Positions 24,709-25,859 of a stretch of DNA of 25,859 nucleotides are shown piece by piece (the stretch's first letter is position 1; every line of letters starts with the position of its first letter). The notes beneath the pieces were generated by a model, which was not told the origin of the DNA, searched no databases, and worked only from the letters and a program-made list of their open reading frames with translations. The position numbers and the translations under genes are program-made. Source of the DNA: Deltaproteobacteria bacterium (GTDB taxonomy: Bacteria > Desulfobacterota > GWC2-55-46); assembly GCA_016218095.1 (NCBI GenBank), contig JACREV010000072.1:1-25859 (forward strand), given 5' to 3'.

Positions 24709-25149
24709 GTGGCTATAGACTGGAAGGCGGTCAGAAATGGATTCGAAGCGGGCGAGACGGCGAGAAGGCTGGCAAAGGCCCACGGCTGCAATGAGAGCAC
24801 GATAAGAAGGCGCGCCAGGAAAGAGGGATGGGAAAGGGCGCAAGACCCGAAGGGGCAGGACGGCGAGCCGGAGCACGATGAGATACTCGTCGACCACAGG
24901 GACCTCTGGAAAGGCGTGAAGAAGAGGCTTGTAAAGGGCTTAAGCAACAACGACGCGAAGATAGGGCTCGAGGAGCTTAAGGTCGCCAAAATAGCCGGAG
25001 AGGTGCTCTCCAGCGTTATTAGGGGCGAGCGCATGGCCTGGGGGCTTGAGGAAGGGCCGGGGGCGACGGATGACGCAAAGGAGATTGCCGCGGAGATGGC
25101 ACGAGTTACGGTTCAACAGGGAGCAGGCGAGGCTCCTTTCGGAGAATAA
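24709..25149 (+). CDS. terS: Phage terminase small subunit (candidate)
   Basis: A 146-aa protein. The N-terminal part (about 2-42: AIDWKAVRNGFEAGETARRL, then AKAHGCNESTIRRRARKEGW) is a helix-turn-helix typical of small terminases, which recognise the packaging site on phage DNA. A helical middle (about 60-115) would form the oligomerisation core and a short acidic/Gln tail ends it. It directly precedes and overlaps the large terminase, which supports the call. The start is GTG; longer in-frame extension runs through the zinc-ribbon gene in another frame and is rejected. The ribosome site is weak (AGGGA very close to the GTG). Confidence 0.75.
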   Translation: MAIDWKAVRNGFEAGETARRLAKAHGCNESTIRRRARKEGWERAQDPKGQDGEPEHDEILVDHRDLWKGVKKRLVKGLSNNDAKIGLEELKVAKIAGEVLSSVIRGERMAWGLEEGPGATDDAKEIAAEMARVTVQQGAGEAPFGE

Positions 25150-25859
25150 GAGGTTCGCCGTAGTACCGGCCGGGAGAAGGAGCGGTAAGACGGAGATCGC
25201 CAAGCGAAAGCTCGTCATGTCGCTCGCGATAAAAAAGCCCTGGAACGACCCGAGGTACTTCGCGGCCGCGCCGACGAAGGACCAGGCAAAGAGGATATTC
25301 TGGAGGGACTTGAAGGCCCTCGCTCCTCCAGCCTGGATAAAAAAAGTATACGAGACCGACCTCTGCATCTCGACGGTCTTCGGGAGCGAGCTCTGCGTCG
25401 TGGGGCTCGACAAGCCGCAGAGGATCGAGGGCACGCCCTGGGACGGCGGGGTCCTTGACGAGTACGCGAACATAAGGCCTGAGGCCTGGGCCGAGAACAT
25501 AAGGCCCGCGCTCTCGGATAGAGGCGGCTGGTGCTGGTTCATAGGGGTACCCGAGGGGCTCGATCATTATAAGGAGCTCTATGACTACGCGAGGTTCAGC
25601 GCGGACGAGGACTGGGGGGCGTACTCCTGGCGCTCATCCGAGATACTCCCGCCTGACGAGGTAGAGGCGGCCAGAAGGGTGCTGGACCCCAGGACCTTCA
25701 GACAGGAATACGAGGCGAGCTTCGAGGGGGCCACCGGCAGGGTCTATTACGCGTACAGGGCGGATGTCCACGAGGACCCGTCGGCACGGATAATCCAGGG
25801 GCTGCCCATATCCATATGTTGTGACTTCAACGTAGACCCGTGCGTCTGGGAGATAGCGC
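25070..25859 (+). CDS. terL: Phage terminase large subunit (3' end beyond window)
   Basis: The first 263 codons of the packaging ATPase/nuclease; the gene runs off the window with no stop. Visible are the Walker A GRRSGKT (35-41) preceded by FAVVPA, a Walker B GGVLDEY (126-132), ENIRPALSDRGG (142-153) and the start of the RNase-H-like nuclease domain with its first acidic residue at D252 (CDFNVDP). The ATG at 25070 overlaps the small terminase by 80 bp and has only a distant GAGGAAGGG upstream; TTG 25085 is an alternative. Codon use (AGG, ATA) resembles the host. The call as a terminase is strong from the paired ATPase and nuclease motifs. Confidence 0.9.
   Translation, partial: MTQRRLPRRWHELRFNREQARLLSENKRFAVVPAGRRSGKTEIAKRKLVMSLAIKKPWNDPRYFAAAPTKDQAKRIFWRDLKALAPPAWIKKVYETDLCISTVFGSELCVVGLDKPQRIEGTPWDGGVLDEYANIRPEAWAENIRPALSDRGGWCWFIGVPEGLDHYKELYDYARFSADEDWGAYSWRSSEILPPDEVEAARRVLDPRTFRQEYEASFEGATGRVYYAYRADVHEDPSARIIQGLPISICCDFNVDPCVWEIA

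Overview
The window is a 25.9 kb stretch of high-GC bacterial DNA with every recognised gene on the + strand. Arg is mostly AGG and Ile mostly ATA despite the high GC. The order ispE, tRNA-Gln, prs, rplY, pth, (hppA), ychF is one I associate with Geobacter-like Desulfobacterota (deltaproteobacteria). With a two-NuoM complex I and a membrane pyrophosphatase, this suggests an uncultivated Desulfobacterota or Nitrospirota relative. That placement is inference; there is no rRNA or marker tree here.

Region 1 (1-15.6 kb) is a respiratory complex I operon starting at nuoD (nuoA-C presumably lie upstream): nuoD, E, F, G, a cyclic-nucleotide-binding protein, then nuoH, I, J, K, L, M, a second nuoM, and nuoN. 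D-E-F-G-I form the peripheral arm (NADH, FMN, Fe-S clusters, quinone site) and H-J-K-L-M-M-N the membrane arm. Two colinear NuoM copies, plus a NuoL lateral helix longer by about 26 residues with an apparent internal repeat, indicate an enlarged complex with four antiporter-like subunits. Unusual additions are the stand-alone CNB-domain gene, a 9-bp G-run tandem repeat in front of it, and a 104-residue His/Asp-rich protein after nuoN.

Region 2 (15.9-23.4 kb) is housekeeping: ispE (isoprenoids, start overlapping the His-rich gene), a degenerate 17-bp repeat array, tRNA-Gln(TTG), prs (PRPP), rplY/ctc, pth, hppA (ion-pumping pyrophosphatase of the K+-dependent sequence type, with its own promoter and terminator), and ychF. 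A palindromic intergenic repeat family with a GGCGTRC/GTACGCC core hairpin occurs three times, before nuoG, nuoJ and rplY.

Region 3 (23.5 kb to the end) is phage-derived. An AT-rich spacer with a near-consensus sigma-70 promoter leads to a sigma-region-4-like small protein, a small unknown protein, a terminator, a 57-residue Cys/His protein, a small terminase and the first 263 codons of a large terminase, which runs off the window. No integrase or repressor lies on this side.
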